This document shows positions 37,301 to 50,346 of a stretch of DNA of 64,000 nt, one piece after another. The notes beneath the pieces are model-generated. The model searched no databases, had not been told where the DNA came from, and saw only the letters and a list, made by a program, of their open reading frames with translations. The stretch is from assembly GCF_026262505.1 (NCBI RefSeq), contig NC_067206.1:8924268-8988267 (forward strand), written 5' to 3'. A program made the translations under genes and the position numbers. Source of the DNA: Trichomonas vaginalis G3. Lineage: Eukaryota > Parabasalia > Trichomonadida > Trichomonadidae. How positions within the stretch are numbered: the stretch's first letter is position 1; the number at the start of each line of letters is the position of its first letter.

Positions 37301-38992
37301 CTTTGGAAATGCTTGCATTCCAAGATAGTTAATAGTGTCTTCTACAATTCTGATTCCTCTTTGAAGTCTTGCAATATCATCAATACTCTTCTTATATCCA
37401 ATTGCATCACCTTTGATATCGTGAAGGAACTTTGCATAGTTTCTATAAACAAATCTGTTATTTGGATATAACATTTTAAGATAATTAACTTCTACTTCAG
37501 ACTCTTTCACGCTTTGGTAAGCATTAACAATTGCAGGACTCATTTCATTTACTGAACCTTGGAGAATTAAGTCCCAAATATTTCTCAGCTGGTTTCTGGT
37601 TTTCGAAAATTGTTTCATAAGCTTTGAGACTTTGCTCTTCAATTCAGGTGTGTATCTTGTTTCTCTTGTCTTGGTTATGTAAGATGCATTTGAGCAAACA
37701 ATCTTGGCTAATTTTGATTTGTTGTTGATCAAGTTCACATTTTGAATGATGAATAAAAGTGTGGAAGTGTTTTCAGGATAAATTGCGGCAAACTTTGCAT
37801 AGACTGCCCAAATGTCTAAGTGTTCACGCCATTGGTTGATCGCCAATTTAAATATTGAGAAGTCAACACAACTTGGGTGGCTATACATGAAACCTGTAAT
37901 CACAAGTTGCTTGAACTTCTTCGTGCTGATCATACTTACTTCATTTGTTGACTCAATTTCATCTAAAATTCTTAAGTATGAGCGTTCTCTTCTCTTGATG
38001 AATAAGTATGATAATAAAAATACAACAATGCATATTCCTGCAAACAATACGAAGTAGTATAATCCCCATTCTGCCTTGCTAAGCATAGGATAAAGGGAAA
38101 CCGAGGCGACGATTATTCCGGTTAAGGAACCGCCCAAGGCAAAAACTTAGTGCTCTGTCTTTACGAATGTACCGCAGTTGAAAACAGTAGTAATATTGTA
38201 GGCATACAGTATTATTGATACTACGGACATTCCGAGTGATGGCATTTCATCAAGATATGTAGTGAATGCAGAAAAGAAGGTAATTAAGATTGTTGTTGTG
38301 AAAAGCTTAATTTGTGGCATACCTTCTAACGTTTGGAATGAACATGGTCTGAATGATAACGTTGATGTGTAAGATTTGATAATCATCCAAAGATAAAATG
38401 CAATCATGCAGCATGAAATGATAACAGCCGTTATCAACTTTGTATCAGCGTGTAATCTTTTCATGATTAAACCACCAATTGATGTGCCGGTATATTGAGC
38501 AATTATTGGAAGTATTAAAAATGGGCCAATTGCCATGAATACACTAAGTATATATGTTGATATATCTGGAACCTTACTTGTAGCTCTGTAAATGCAAGCT
38601 GTCAAAATTAAATATATTCCGAACGCAAAAAGTATGCAATTAAAGGATAGAAGTATGATAGGCTCGTTTCCTCTTCTGTACGTAACTGGTACTATATGGA
38701 ATAAGACTGAAAGAATGGATACTGACTTGTATGTGAGAGTGGTCGGATCAAAAACATCATTATTTGCAGCCATCATGGAGCATCCAATGAGCTGGAACAA
38801 ACGCAATATTGTAACTATACTATATAACAGTGGCATCTTCGGTGCGTATATGTCCATGTAGTTAAAAAGAGATACAAGACTATCAATTAACTTATCTGAA
38901 ATCGGAACATCGATTAAAGCCGTGATTTTCGAGTTCATAGACCCTGAGAAGTCCTGTGAACTGATTTCAGTGTTAGTTTTAACTTCCTCCAT
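34347..38992 (-). pseudogene. PAS/class III cyclase, full-length but interrupted
   Basis: Colinear with the intact 1552-residue cyclase over its whole length: about seven N-terminal spans, a cytosolic region, a large loop, later spans, PAS and cyclase domain. It has an in-frame TAA at 38147-38149 (paralogues have Gln: HHQSLVL, EDQALAL), a frameshift near 36030, and an in-frame TGA near 35326 where a paralogue has Trp (EKHVWFSNEVV). The rest is well conserved, so it is a recent pseudogene or carries sequence errors. The Inr-like TCACTT lies 7-12 bases before its ATG. The 3' about 690 bases and some 110 bases of 3' flank are nearly identical to the other copies. Confidence 0.85.
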
Positions 38993-38998
38993 TTGTAG

Positions 38999-39004
38999 AA
39001 GTGA
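38999..39004 (-). promoter_or_regulatory. Initiator-like element TCACTT
   Basis: Minus-strand TCACTT fits the trichomonad Inr TCA(+1)YW, with the +1 A about 10 bases before ATG 38992. Confidence 0.5.
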
Positions 39005-41655
39005 TATGATGCCAGTCTATTTAAAATTTTTCTATTTCTTCTGAAAATAGTAAAAATTGAATTGATGATTGTCAAAAATAATATTTATTTATGTGTCATC
39101 GTGGAAAATTTAACAGTATTCGTTGTTCTAAACCAAAAATAATAAAGTAACTTTTTACATCCTTCAACATTTGAGAGGAACATAAATCTCGACATCAAAT
39201 TGATAGGAAATTAGAGAACGTTATGAATTTTATATCTGAGAAATTAAAATTGTATTGGTAATAAGGCTTATAGTAAAATAAAAGAATTAATGGAGGAATA
39301 ATTCAAAAAACGTACAAATTACGTGTTTTATCATGCTCAATTAACATTCATATATATTATATGCTTAGTATTACATTTTCATTTTCGGTATAAATCTTTT
39401 GGTCAGAAAATTTGAGTTATAAAATTTTTTTCTGAGCCATCGTTTAGCGGAATCGAAAATGTATCTAAATATAGCATACATTCAAATTAAAATAATTTGG
39501 TGCATTTATTTTTTAACACTATGAACTGACAATTAGCTTTGAAAAATATTTTCGAAGGAATTTTATAAGTGAAAATACTGATATATTGAATAGATATAGA
39601 TGAGAGCAGATAAGCCTTTTTACGTTGCTTTGAATAACCTGCTATCTGAAAAAATTTACATGAAGCAAAAAGTAAAATATTTTGAAAAGAATTTTTGACA
39701 TTTGCATTGAAAATTAATTATTGGCAAATTTCTATGGTTACATTGAGATATATAGCAATTTAGTATTTCAATATGGAGCGTAAATTGAGTTTTATGATTA
39801 AATTCAAAATTGAATTTATCTGAAAATTTTGTCTTATTGGTATGATATTATATAATATAATATTATGAATATAAATTTTAAATAATTTTTTTGGCATATC
39901 CGCTTTTTGAAATGCCTTATATTAATCTTCAAAATAGCATTAATTGCGATTACTATGCTTTGCTAATATAGAATTTATGATAAAATTTATAATGGATATG
40001 TTCATGAGTTCAATTTTCGTATTTTTTGAGGAGTTCAGTCATTCACTGTGTACATTATTAATCACTTTTAGCCCAAATGTTTATTTGGATAAATTATCGC
40101 ATGAAGCAGCTTTCATAATTCATCAAAGATTTCCATTTCATCGCATTCATCATTAAGAACATCTTCGAATTTTAAAATAAATGCCTATTTTAGTTTTCGC
40201 ATTAACATTCATTTAAATAATGACATGGCAAAAAGAAATACCGAAATTCGAAAATTCTCAAATATCTTTAATAATCATAATCTGAAATTGGTCTTAACAC
40301 TATTGATAGCGTTTTATATCACTTGAAATCTATAAATATTGAGTAGGTGACAAAAGTGCATACTCTTAAATTAACCTTAAATGTTGAGAGTAGGTGCCAA
40401 AAGTGAAATCGTGACACACTTTCGTCTTTCGTAGGCAGTGGTGGTTGTTACAAAAGGTAACTTCGAATGTAGCGTGAAATCTGCAAAAAAAATTCTGAAA
40501 TTTGAATGGAGAACACAAAAATTGAATAGTTTACGTTAATAAAAAAGAGAAAAATGAAGCCAATGTGTCTCGAACCTAGGACTTAGAGCAGCAATCCCAC
40601 TGTTTATCCCATTACATATTACACTACATGCATCTCTCACCTCAGTGAATGAGATCAACTATATGATAACTTTTTCCCCATTATATTCTTGTGGAAAAGT
40701 GACAAATAGCAACTTTGACCCTCTCTCATAAATATTCGTTGCTTTTGGTTAATATTTCAAAACACTTTTTAATGCTTCGTTTTTTAGAAATAAAAATCAG
40801 TATGCATTATCCCAAAATAAATTGCAGTGAAATATTAGGTTAAATGTTTTTCCGCCATTAAAAGTTCTGAAATAAAAATAATTTGTATTTATTTAGTAAT
40901 GACATAATATGCATTTTTATTTCAACGATGATGAAATTCACTTTTCAAAATTCAATGAAAACTTTTAACATTCACAAAATAAAAATTATGAATAAAATCC
41001 GAAATAGTACAACAAATTTTAGGATAACTTTGGTTAATCATTCAAATCTAATTTGTGGGAATACGTTTTTATGACTGATTGAAAATGTATAACATAAAAC
41101 TATAAATGAAAACATTTTGAAAATATACTTTTTCTGACTATTATCAATAATATTTAATGTCATGAGATTTAATCTCATTTTTTTAAAATCAATTTCCCAT
41201 TAGATTTTCTTTTACAGGGCTTCATGCTTAGGGAAACACAGTTTATTTCATATATTGGATTTGAATAGTGTCATAAATATAGCCATTAATGACGTTTTGA
41301 ACCGTTATTATCAATCAATGCTCATAATTTTGATATTTATTTAAAATGCCAAAATGCACTCTAGTCATTTAAGAATAAAAAGTATAAACACATTTGAGTC
41401 TCCTCACAATAAATTACTCTCAATTTAAACCTCTCAATATAAGTATTGATATTTAGATTGTCCCAACTGTGCAGTACAGAATAAACCAGTAAACACTTAT
41501 GGTCGAAAATTCAAATAGTTTCAAAAACCGAAAGCATTGGATTTTATACTTTGTAGATTTAATAGATATGTAGTTCTCAGCAAAATCGAAATTAACTTCC
41601 TTATATTTTCAAAGGTTATTCAATTTTTGTTTTATTCAGTAAAACAAGTTTATTT
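39005..41655. other. Gene-poor AT-rich region between divergent cyclases
   Basis: About 2.65 kb with no convincing gene; the longest ORFs (63-70 codons) have no protein-like features. Near 40340-40410 a short unit (GAGTAGGTGACAAAAGTG / GAGAGTAGGTGCCAAAAGTG) is repeated. Near 40570-40590 GTCTCGAACCTAGGA is the reverse complement of a tRNA B-box-like sequence, but no full tRNA folds. The region must contain the upstream regulatory sequence of both cyclases. Confidence 0.55.
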
Positions 41656-41660
41656 TCACT

Positions 41661-41666
41661 TCATTT
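41661..41666 (+). promoter_or_regulatory. Initiator element TCATTT
   Basis: TCATTT with the +1 A 10 bases before ATG 41673. A second TCACTT overlaps it upstream (41656-41661). Confidence 0.6.
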
Positions 41667-41672
41667 TAAACA

Positions 41673-44600
41673 ATGGAAGAACCAGCAACGAGTACATGCA
41701 TGTCTGGCAATTTTGACGGCTCCATGCAGTCAACTATTGAAAAACTCATTGATATCCCAGTACATCAGAAGATCATTACCAACTTGGTGGCCTTGTTTAA
41801 CTATTTTGATATATATGCACCTAAGATGGAGTTGCTTTACAAGATTGTAACAGTTCTAAGATTCTTTCAACTCTTTGGAGGCGCTTTAATGGCTTCAAAC
41901 ACAACAGTTTTCCTACCAGGATCATTAACTTATAATACAATCAGTATAATGTCAGTGTTTTTCCACTTGATACCATGTCAATATAGAAATGGGATAGAGT
42001 ATCTTGCACTCTTTGCTTTGAACACTATCTTATTCTTATTTGCGATATATCTCCTAATCGCATCTTCTTACTACAAGAAAACTAGCAAAGTTTCTAAGGT
42101 AACAACATATGTTTTACCTGTATTCATGGCAACTGGTCCATTCCTCTTCCTTCCAATCTTAGCAGAATTTTGTGGAGAAATTCTTTCAGGTGCAATTTCT
42201 GGTAATCATCCTGTTAAAATAACAGAATATATAGCAGTAGCAGAATCTTTAGTTATTACAGTATTCTATTTATGGTTATTGTTTCAAACTTTTACTACAA
42301 CTTTAATTTTCAGATCTTGTTCATTCAAATCTCTTGAAGGAGGGCCACAAAACAAATTACTTCTAGGCACAATTATTGTCACATTCATTTGCGCTTTAAA
42401 TATTCATTTGACAAAAGGAACTTCAGTTGCTGTTATCTCAATTTCAGTAATTGTTTACGCCTATTTAATTACCACTGTTTACGGGTGTGGCACTTTTATC
42501 AATTTACATCACCAAAGTTTAGTTTTAGGGGGTTGTTTCCTTGCTATTATACTTTGCTTAGCAAACTTATATCCAACATTAACAAGATATACATGGACTG
42601 AGATTTTCTTCGTTTGGTTTGGCTCCGCTGCTATTGTTTGCTTTGCAATTGCGCAAATCTTCATCAAAGCAAGGACGAGAAAAGATTTAAGGGTCCTGGA
42701 TGAAGTTGAAAACTTACAAGATATCTCAATCATAAGATCAAAGAACAAATTCAAGCAAGCTGTGATATCAGGATTTAATATGTGCCATCCAACATGTATG
42801 GACTACTCAATCTTCAAGATGGCTATTAATGAATGGCCACAGAGTCTAGATGTATGGATGGTTTATGCAAAATTCTCAGCAATTTACCCAGAATTAACAC
42901 TTAACCTCGTTTTCATCGATCAAAACATTACAATGCTTAAGTTTCGAAATAGCCTATCCCAATTAGTTACAAAGAGCATTGCGCAAATCATAAATACAAG
43001 AGAATCAAAATTTACGCCCGAAATCAAGAGCAAAATCGCCAAACTTACCAAACAATTCTCCAGAACAAAGAACAGACTGCGTAACATCTGGGATTTGCTT
43101 TTACAAGGCTCCACGACCGAATTATCAAATTCAATTCAAACAGCACAGAAATACGTCAAAGAATCCGAACAAGAAATCAATCATCTTATGACTCTCTACC
43201 CAAACAACAAGTTTGTTGCAAGAACACATGCAAAATTCCTGTTTGAAATCAAAAGTGACTTAATTTCCTACAAAAAGAAAAATGACGAGATCGTAAAGCT
43301 CCAACGCGGCATCAGAATCACTCCAGACGTTGTCCACGAGCTCGGCGTCCTCTCTTTCCCTTGTATTCCCGATTGTGCCATCGAAATTCAAGATTCATCC
43401 GCGAAAACACAGACACAGATTGAAAATACCGAATCATTCAATTTAGAAGAGAATTCATTGGACGATGACGTGAATCTTGAAGCAATAAATACAATAATCC
43501 GCCAAATACAAAACCAAAAAGTGCCAAGCGTCACTTTTATGTATTTTTCCACATTATTTTTATTATTTTTTTCTGTTTTGGCACCATTGATTGCTTATTT
43601 AGTTTGGTTCCAGTTTTATTTATATGATCTGAAGCAGCCAATTAATTACATGCATGGAATAAGTTACATGAGAAATCTGGTGAACATGATACCGAGTTTT
43701 TCAGGAAAATTATTGTTACAAGAGATGCCGAAAGAAGATGGCACAAATTACTTGAAAGCCGCGAAATTTCTACCTGGATTCACTACGGAATCATTTGGCG
43801 GATATAGTAGTACACGTGATATTGTTACTTTTCTTTCCATGAGTGTTGGAACAGCGAGTGAAATCATTTCTCCTTTGAGAAATTACAAATTTGGAAATGA
43901 AAATATCGAAAAAGTGAGAAATTCGATTTTTTCATCAAATTTGGATTTCACTTATTACATGAACACTACTAATTATATTAAAACAAAAGTATCCGCTGTA
44001 CAAATCTCTTTTATGTTAGCAAGTACAGCAGGAAAATTGCTGAATAATGAAAAGATAAATCCTGAAGTTGCGAAATCTCCTGAATCAATAACTTTGAGAC
44101 ATAATAATCAAATTATTACAGAAGCAGCAAACGAAGCAATGAATAATATGATATTGTTTATATAAAATAATTATTATTACAATCAAAAGATATTTAAGAT
44201 TTCTTTAATTTCGTTTTGTTTTGTTAATATAATTAGTTTTTGTTTGGTTTATTATTTACAAACAAACAAATTGGAGAAAAACAAAACATTTCTTTTTAAA
44301 GCAATGTCGGAACTTCCTAAAACAGTTATTTCGACAATCTCCCAATCCTTCAACAAAATAAAAGGAGATGGAACAACATTTACTGATACTTCAAAGGATA
44401 TCGAACTCACAAGACAAGAAGAATCAATTATTAAATTGTTTTCGAGTATTTCTGATGGTGTCAGTTCAAATGTAATGACTTTTATCTTGTTTATGTTTAT
44501 TTTCATTGTTTGTTTGTCTATTTTGACATTTTACATTTCATATAATTCATTTTTGAAGGCAAGTGAAACAGTGTTTTACAATTGCCATCATATCAATTAT

Positions 44601-46304
44601 CTCTATGGATCAGCAACATTTTTGTTTTCCATTCTTTCGAGAATCTGGAAAATTGTTTTAGAAAAAGCTGATCCAAAATTTGAAAATTCTTGTGTTGATG
44701 TTTATGATGAAAGGGAAAACATCAAAAAGATTATTCCTCAAATGGTTGATTACTTCCATTTCGTAAGGTTTGGAGGAAGAGATGCAAAAGAAGTTCCCTT
44801 CGAAGAAATGGACAATTCCGTGAAAATCGCAAACAAAATAGTTTATTGCGAAGATTTCGTGAATCCACCGAAAACAATTCCTGAATCCGCCCATTGTTTC
44901 ACGATCCCAATGCAGTTCTTTTTGTCTGTATCGATGATAAGGAAACTGAATGCAAACATGTTTGAAGATCCACCAATTTGGCCAAGACCTCAAGGAGATG
45001 GAGTCAATGATTTGTGGCAAATTGGTCCCGTTGAAGTTTACGAGAGTTTATTCTATAAAGCAGGGAAAAAACTTGTTCCTTCTATGGAGAAAAACATTGA
45101 TAAGGAGAAATATAATATTTTACTTAATACTTTGATTTTCGGATCATTTATATTTTTGTTAGTTATTGGTGTTTTGTTTTCTATACATTACGAATTGAAT
45201 GTTTTCAAATTCACTTTATACCAATTGTTGAGAATTCCAACACCTGTTTTAGTTGGAAACCAAAAGGTCATGAATCTTTTGGCAGGAGAATATTCGGATG
45301 AAGATTCCAACAACACGGAAAAACATGTTTGGTTTAGTAATGAAGTTGTCAACAAATTAAATGATGTTGTAATTGTTTGCCAAGATGAAACAGGAATAAT
45401 TTTGTCGGTGAATAACTCTTTCGAAGAAATGTTTGGAAAGCAAATGGAAGGTAAAAATATTAGAGAATTCTTCACTGATCAGAGATTTAAATGTGATACA
45501 AAAATAGAAAAAGTTTTCTCTCAGAATTGTAATTTAGTTTACACAAAACAAGATGGAACTGTTGTTTATTTCGAGTTCTCTTCAACTTCTGTAAGTGGAA
45601 ACAGGATTTATTCAGGAAGAGATCAGACACAAAATGTTTTGCATGAGAAATTGATTGAAGAAGAGAAGAAGAAGTCAGATGCAATGCTTGCATCTATCCT
45701 TCCAGCGATGCTTGTTCCACGTGTTCAAGCAGGTGAGAAGAACATCTCATTCAGTGTTCAGTCAGCTACAGTCCTCTTCTTAGATGTTGTTGAGTTCACA
45801 CCATGGTGTGGTAGCCATGATGCACAGTATGTCATGCGTATGCTTAACATCATGTTCAAAGAGTTCGATGCTATCACAAATGCACACAAGACAATGACAA
45901 AGATCAAGTGCATTGGTGACTGCTACATGGCAGCAGGTGGCATCTTCGACGAAGTTAACCAACCTGCAGTCCATGCTAAAGAAGTTGTTGACTTCGGTTG
46001 CTTAGTCATCAAGAAACTTCTTGACATTGACGAGAAAGAGAACGAGAAACTTCGTATCCGTGTTGGCATCAACACCGGTGGTCCTATTGTTGCCGGTGTT
46101 ATTGGTACAGAGAAACCAACATTCGAAATTCTTGGTCCAGCAATCAACATCGCACACGAGATGGAGAACAAAGGTGTTCCAATGAAAGTCCACATTTCAC
46201 GTCCAGTCTATGAACTTATCTATGGTCAACAGTTCGACATCAAAGAACGCGGTGAAATTGATGTTAAAGGCGGCAAGATGTTCACATATCTTGTCGAACC
46301 ATAA
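41673..46304 (+). pseudogene. PAS/class III cyclase with one in-frame stop
   Basis: Same architecture as the 3532 gene: N-terminal spans (LYKIVTVLRFFQLFGGALMA onward), cytosolic segment with LTKQFSRTKNRLRNIWDLLL, extracellular segment, later spans, PAS (VVNKLNDVVIVCQDETG to SGNRIYSG) and the class III cyclase domain. The only interruption I see is TAA at 44163-44165, in frame, at a position where the intact paralogue has Gln (IDYIQEF). The frame stays open on both sides, so a single C-to-T change, read-through or sequence error would all fit. The last 690 bases are the shared near-identical block. If made as two pieces, the C-terminal part would still hold PAS and cyclase domains. Confidence 0.85.
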
Positions 46305-46678
46305 CTTTAATTTTATATTTTTTGTTTGTTTTAAAATATTAAAATTTTTTATTCTTTGATTTTGAAAACAATTAAGTTTTTTGTTATTTCTTAGTAAATT
46401 TTTTATTTGCATTCCATATTCAGATTTTTATTCAAATGAAGAAAAATTGGAAGGAGAAAGTGGTTAAATTATGTTAATATATCATGAATTTACCTCATTT
46501 ATTTTCATAGGTTTCTAAATAAATTACCAAATTTGTGCAATTAACTCAGTCGGCTTAAAACAACAGTAACTCGTTCAAGTTTAACGAAAAAAACTATGTT
46601 CTCGGCATAAATAAGATTTGTATTTCAGAGTTTCTTTTTAGATGTTGATTTCAGATCGAAAACAAACGATAAGCATTC
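46305..46678. other. Intergenic AT-rich DNA
   Basis: The 3' flank of the cyclase (the first bases resemble the other copies) followed by the upstream region of the glycine-rich gene. No ORF or repeat of note. Confidence 0.5.
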
Positions 46679-47560
46679 ATGGTATTAGATTTTACATATA
46701 TAGGGATATGTAGTCCTATTGAAATACATCTGGCACCTGGAATGTATTTATTCGAAGCATTGGGTACATCTGGAGGAGCAAATAATGAAACATATATTGG
46801 AAAAGGCAGATATACTTCCGACTTAATAAAACTTACAAAGAAAACTCGATTTTATGCGATAATTGGGAGTCGAGGCCAAAATCCCGTTAAAGCTATGACA
46901 AAGCCTTCAGGTGGCTGCGGTGGTGGTGGAAAAGGAGGACTACCATATTCTGCTGAGTATTGGGCAGGTTCTGGCGGCGGTGGAGCTACGATATTATATT
47001 ATGAAACCCAAAAGCTAGCCTCTCGCATCATGGTAAGTGGTGGTGGAGGTGGTGGCTTGTATAGTGGATGCGCTTCCCATCCTGGCTATGCTGGTGGCCT
47101 TATTGCAGGAAATGGCGGGTCTTTTCAATCTAATTTAGTTTCTAAAGGTGGTTCTCAGAATTTTGGTACTGAAAATGGAGTGGGCCAAGATGGCAGAAAT
47201 TCAATCGGAAAATCTTGTGGCGCAGAAGGGAACCCAGGATGTGGTGGCGGCTATAGAGGCGGTACCACTACAACAGTAACAGGAGAAGACAGTGACGTCT
47301 CTGGAAGCGGCGGTAGTTCTTATGTATCAGGTCATCCAGGATGCTTATTGAATTCTCTGGCTTCTTTTTTTGATGCAAACTGTGGACGTAAGTACGTTTC
47401 TGGAGATCCAGGCTGCCAAACAAATCTCTTAGCATCATTTTATGACACGAAAATATTAAGCGGAAATAAATATTTTGATCTTCCAAACGGAACTAATTCC
47501 TTAGGAAATCCAAGTCATGGCCATCTACAAATTACTAAATCCAAAGCCTTCATGTCATAA
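46679..47560 (+). CDS. Glycine-rich surface-type protein
   Basis: A 293-residue protein of the glycine-rich family related to the Gly-rich domain of ALK/LTK receptors and expanded in trichomonads. It has an N-terminal beta region (IEIHLAPGMYLFEALGTSGG), FYAIIGSRGQNP, Gly runs (GGCGGGGKGGLPYS; GSGGGGATILYYETQ; MVSGGGGGGLYSG), then SGSGGSSYVSGHPGC repeats and a C-terminal NKYFDLPNGTNSLGNPSHG. The domain folds as an extracellular binding module. No signal peptide or membrane anchor is visible, unlike many family members, so it may be secreted or 3'-truncated. The YVSGHPGC unit is duplicated (about residues 215 and 238). Convergent with the BspA gene at 47856. Confidence 0.75.
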   Translation: MVLDFTYIGICSPIEIHLAPGMYLFEALGTSGGANNETYIGKGRYTSDLIKLTKKTRFYAIIGSRGQNPVKAMTKPSGGCGGGGKGGLPYSAEYWAGSGGGGATILYYETQKLASRIMVSGGGGGGLYSGCASHPGYAGGLIAGNGGSFQSNLVSKGGSQNFGTENGVGQDGRNSIGKSCGAEGNPGCGGGYRGGTTTTVTGEDSDVSGSGGSSYVSGHPGCLLNSLASFFDANCGRKYVSGDPGCQTNLLASFYDTKILSGNKYFDLPNGTNSLGNPSHGHLQITKSKAFMS

Positions 47561-47725
47561 CATATGCTATTTAACATAAAGTAATTTGACAGTGAATAGC
47601 CAAATCGATTTATACTGAAATTTATGACTCAAATTGGTGCACAAATAATAATCTATACTACGATTATTTTTGATTCAAATGCTGTTCGGCATTAGAAGCA
47701 AAAATAATCATAATCAAGATAATTC

Positions 47726-47779
47726 CAATTTTATATACTTTTTGGGCGCTTAAGCGCCCGTAAAAAAGTATACAAAATT
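47726..47779. repeat. 54-bp imperfect palindrome between convergent genes
   Basis: AT-rich arms (AATTTTATATACTTTTT with its complement) flank a perfect GGGCGCTTAAGCGCCC. It could form a long hairpin or cruciform. Confidence 0.75.
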
Positions 47780-47855
47780 GTTAATTTTTTTAGATATTTT
47801 TGAGCACCTTTAAATCAGATTATTTATTGTGTTTAAAAATAATTATTAAAAATAA

Positions 47856-50346
47856 TTAAAATAAACCGAGTTTAGTACCTTCACTAAGTGCGAAGACATA
47901 GAAGGATGTGAAATATCTGTAGTGATTAGACTTCTTGCATGTGATGATGCTGCATGATTTGATAGAGTCACGATTAAGATGACATTCTCGATAAAGATGT
48001 TCAAGAAATGATTCTGTTGTGTTCTCTATGTCAATGCCACATGTGAGATGGATGCAGTTAGAGAATGCATGTGTCTGGATAGTTTGGACACAAATAGGGA
48101 TGTTGATGTGAGTGAGAGATGTACAATCTGCAAATGCATAGCGGTAGATGGTTTCAACTGAGTTATCTGGGATGAGGATGTTGACAAGGTTCTTGCATCC
48201 GAGGAATGCACCTGCTGGGATATTTCTGATTGAAGATGGGATATAGAAGAACTTGTATGGTGATGCGGGAGGGAAGCAGACAAGTACTGTCTTATTCTTA
48301 TCGAAAAGAGCATTGCTGTCGACTGTGAAGTACATGCTGTCGTTGCAAACAAATTGACGAAGTGATGTACATCCTTCGAAAACAAAGTAACCAAGTGATT
48401 TGAATGAACTGTTTTCACCAATAATGAATGTATCAAGATTCTTACAGTTTTTGAATGCATAGTCTGAGATTGACTTTGTATCATGTGGAACTGTGAATGT
48501 TGATATATTTGTAGACTCAAATGCATTAGTTCCTATTTCTTCGATGGATTGAGGTAATGTGATGTATCGAAGTTTAGATGCTCCATTAAATGTGTTCGCT
48601 CCAATTTGCTTAATTGGTGGATTTCCTAAAAATGTTATGTTTTCAATCCCTGAACTAGCAAATGCACGAGCACCTATATTTTGAATAGTATCGGGAATCT
48701 CAATTGTTTGTAATGATTTACATGATACAAAGCAAACATTTCCAATATGTGTAACATGAGTCATTTTTACTGTTTTCAATTTTCCACAGCTATTGAAATT
48801 ATTACTACCAAGTATAACATCATATGATCCTTCAAATGTGATTGTTTCTAGCTGATTACATCTCATAAATACATATCCTTTTAATACAGCAACACTTCTA
48901 AAGTGAACTTCAACGAAACCTGAACAATCCATAAACGAATTAAATGAAAGTGAAGTAATATTATCAGGGAAATACAATGCTTTTAAAGATGTACACATAA
49001 AAAAAGCATAATCACCAATGGTTTTAAGTGAAGCAGGAAAAATTATGTTAATAAGATTATTACAATTTTGAAATGCAGAATTTCCAATTTTTGTCAAATT
49101 GGAATTTGATGTGAAATTGATTGTTTTCAAAAAATTTGTTAAATTCCCAAAACTTCTGCTGATATCTCTTCAACTGAATCTGGAATGTTATAGCTCTCCA
49201 GTTCACTCAGTCTTTGAAATATAATTGTTTTATGTTGATTGTATAAAAGCCCCTGTGAATCAATAGAAAGTAGAGAATCTTCTGGGAAAACAAGTTCAAC
49301 ATTGATTGGGAAACATGAACCTGAAATCTTTGAAAGACTTTTCGGAAGTTCAACGCGTTTCAGGTTGTAGCATTGTGAAAATGCTGAAGCTTCGATTGTT
49401 GTTATGTTTCCTTTGAAAATTATATTTGTAATATTAGAATTTTGAAAGCAACTTTGAGGAATAACAGTAATTCTGGCACCAACAATAACAATCTCAAGAT
49501 ATTTGCATCCAGAAAATGCATTTGCGCCAAGACTTGTCACCGAATCTGGAATTGAAACATTGATTAAATGGGTTGATGAAAAAGAATTCAATGAAATTGT
49601 TCGTATTTTTGAGTTAAAAGTTATATTTTCAAGTGATGATCCAGAAAATGCATAACTTGAAACCGACTCAACTGAATCTGGGAAAATAAATGAAGAATGG
49701 TTGTTTTTTAAGTAGAGAAGAATTACTGTTTTAGCTTTATTGTAGAATACACCATCTTCCGATGTATAATGTTGATTATTTGGATCACAAATTATCTCTT
49801 TTAGTGTCGTGGAGAATGGAAGAGCCGTAATAGGTATATATAATAAATCCTTTGGAATGTAAATCTGTTCTAAAGATGTTTCTTCAAAAGATTGATCATT
49901 GATTCTAGTTAACTTTGAATTCGAGCCTATAATAATTGAACAAAGTTCCTTACAATACCTAAATGAATCATGGTCTATAACCTCTATTGCGTTTGGGAAG
50001 GATACTGTTGAAAAATTGCAACGTGAAAATGACCAAGATGAAATTACAGTCAGATTTTGAGGAAGAACAAGATGAGATAGACTGAAACAGGACATAAATG
50101 CATATGGCTTGATTGTCTGCAGAAGTTCACAGTTTGTGAAGTCAATTGAAGAAAGTTTTGAACAACCACTGAATGCACAGTCACCAATGGTTTTGAGCAT
50201 CGATCCTTGTGGGAAATGTATGGATAAAAGAGTATTAATGCTTCCTTTGAAAGAATCGCCATAAATTTCTTCACATGTTAGTTTGAGAACAACGTCAACA
50301 CTACGATCGATCGCAAACAGGACACGATCGTTATCAATATAAGTTT
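47856..50346 (-). pseudogene. BspA-like LRR surface protein, one frameshift
   Basis: A tandem paralogue of the gene at 50894. Treponema-type LRRs run throughout (FTNCELLQTIKPYAFMSCFS; VSIPDSVTSLGANAFSGCKY). The frame is open from about 50345 but the first Met is at 50200; the preceding about 48 codons (ETYIDNDRVLFAIDRSVDV) are conserved with the sister gene and look coding. A frameshift near 49130-49140 splits the gene (EEISAEVLGI in one frame, KTINFTSNSNLTKIG in the next). The 3' about 800 bases are almost identical to the sister gene. There is no signal peptide or membrane anchor. It may be a recent pseudogene or carry a sequence error. Confidence 0.75.

Noticed and set aside
40560-40640. 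Possible tRNA gene on the minus strand (CTAGGTTCGAGAC B-box-like)
   Set aside because: The B-box-like sequence is there, but I could not form acceptor, anticodon and T stems. At most it is a tRNA-derived relic.
34347-46304. Alternative genetic code reading TAA as Gln
   Set aside because: TAA ends several otherwise normal genes in the window, and the intact cyclase uses CAA/CAG freely. Mutation or sequence error is simpler.
48026-48526. 166-codon alternate-frame ORF in each BspA 3' block (also 33527 and 51064)
   Set aside because: Ser/His/Thr-rich shadow of the LRR frame, open because of codon bias and copied with the block.
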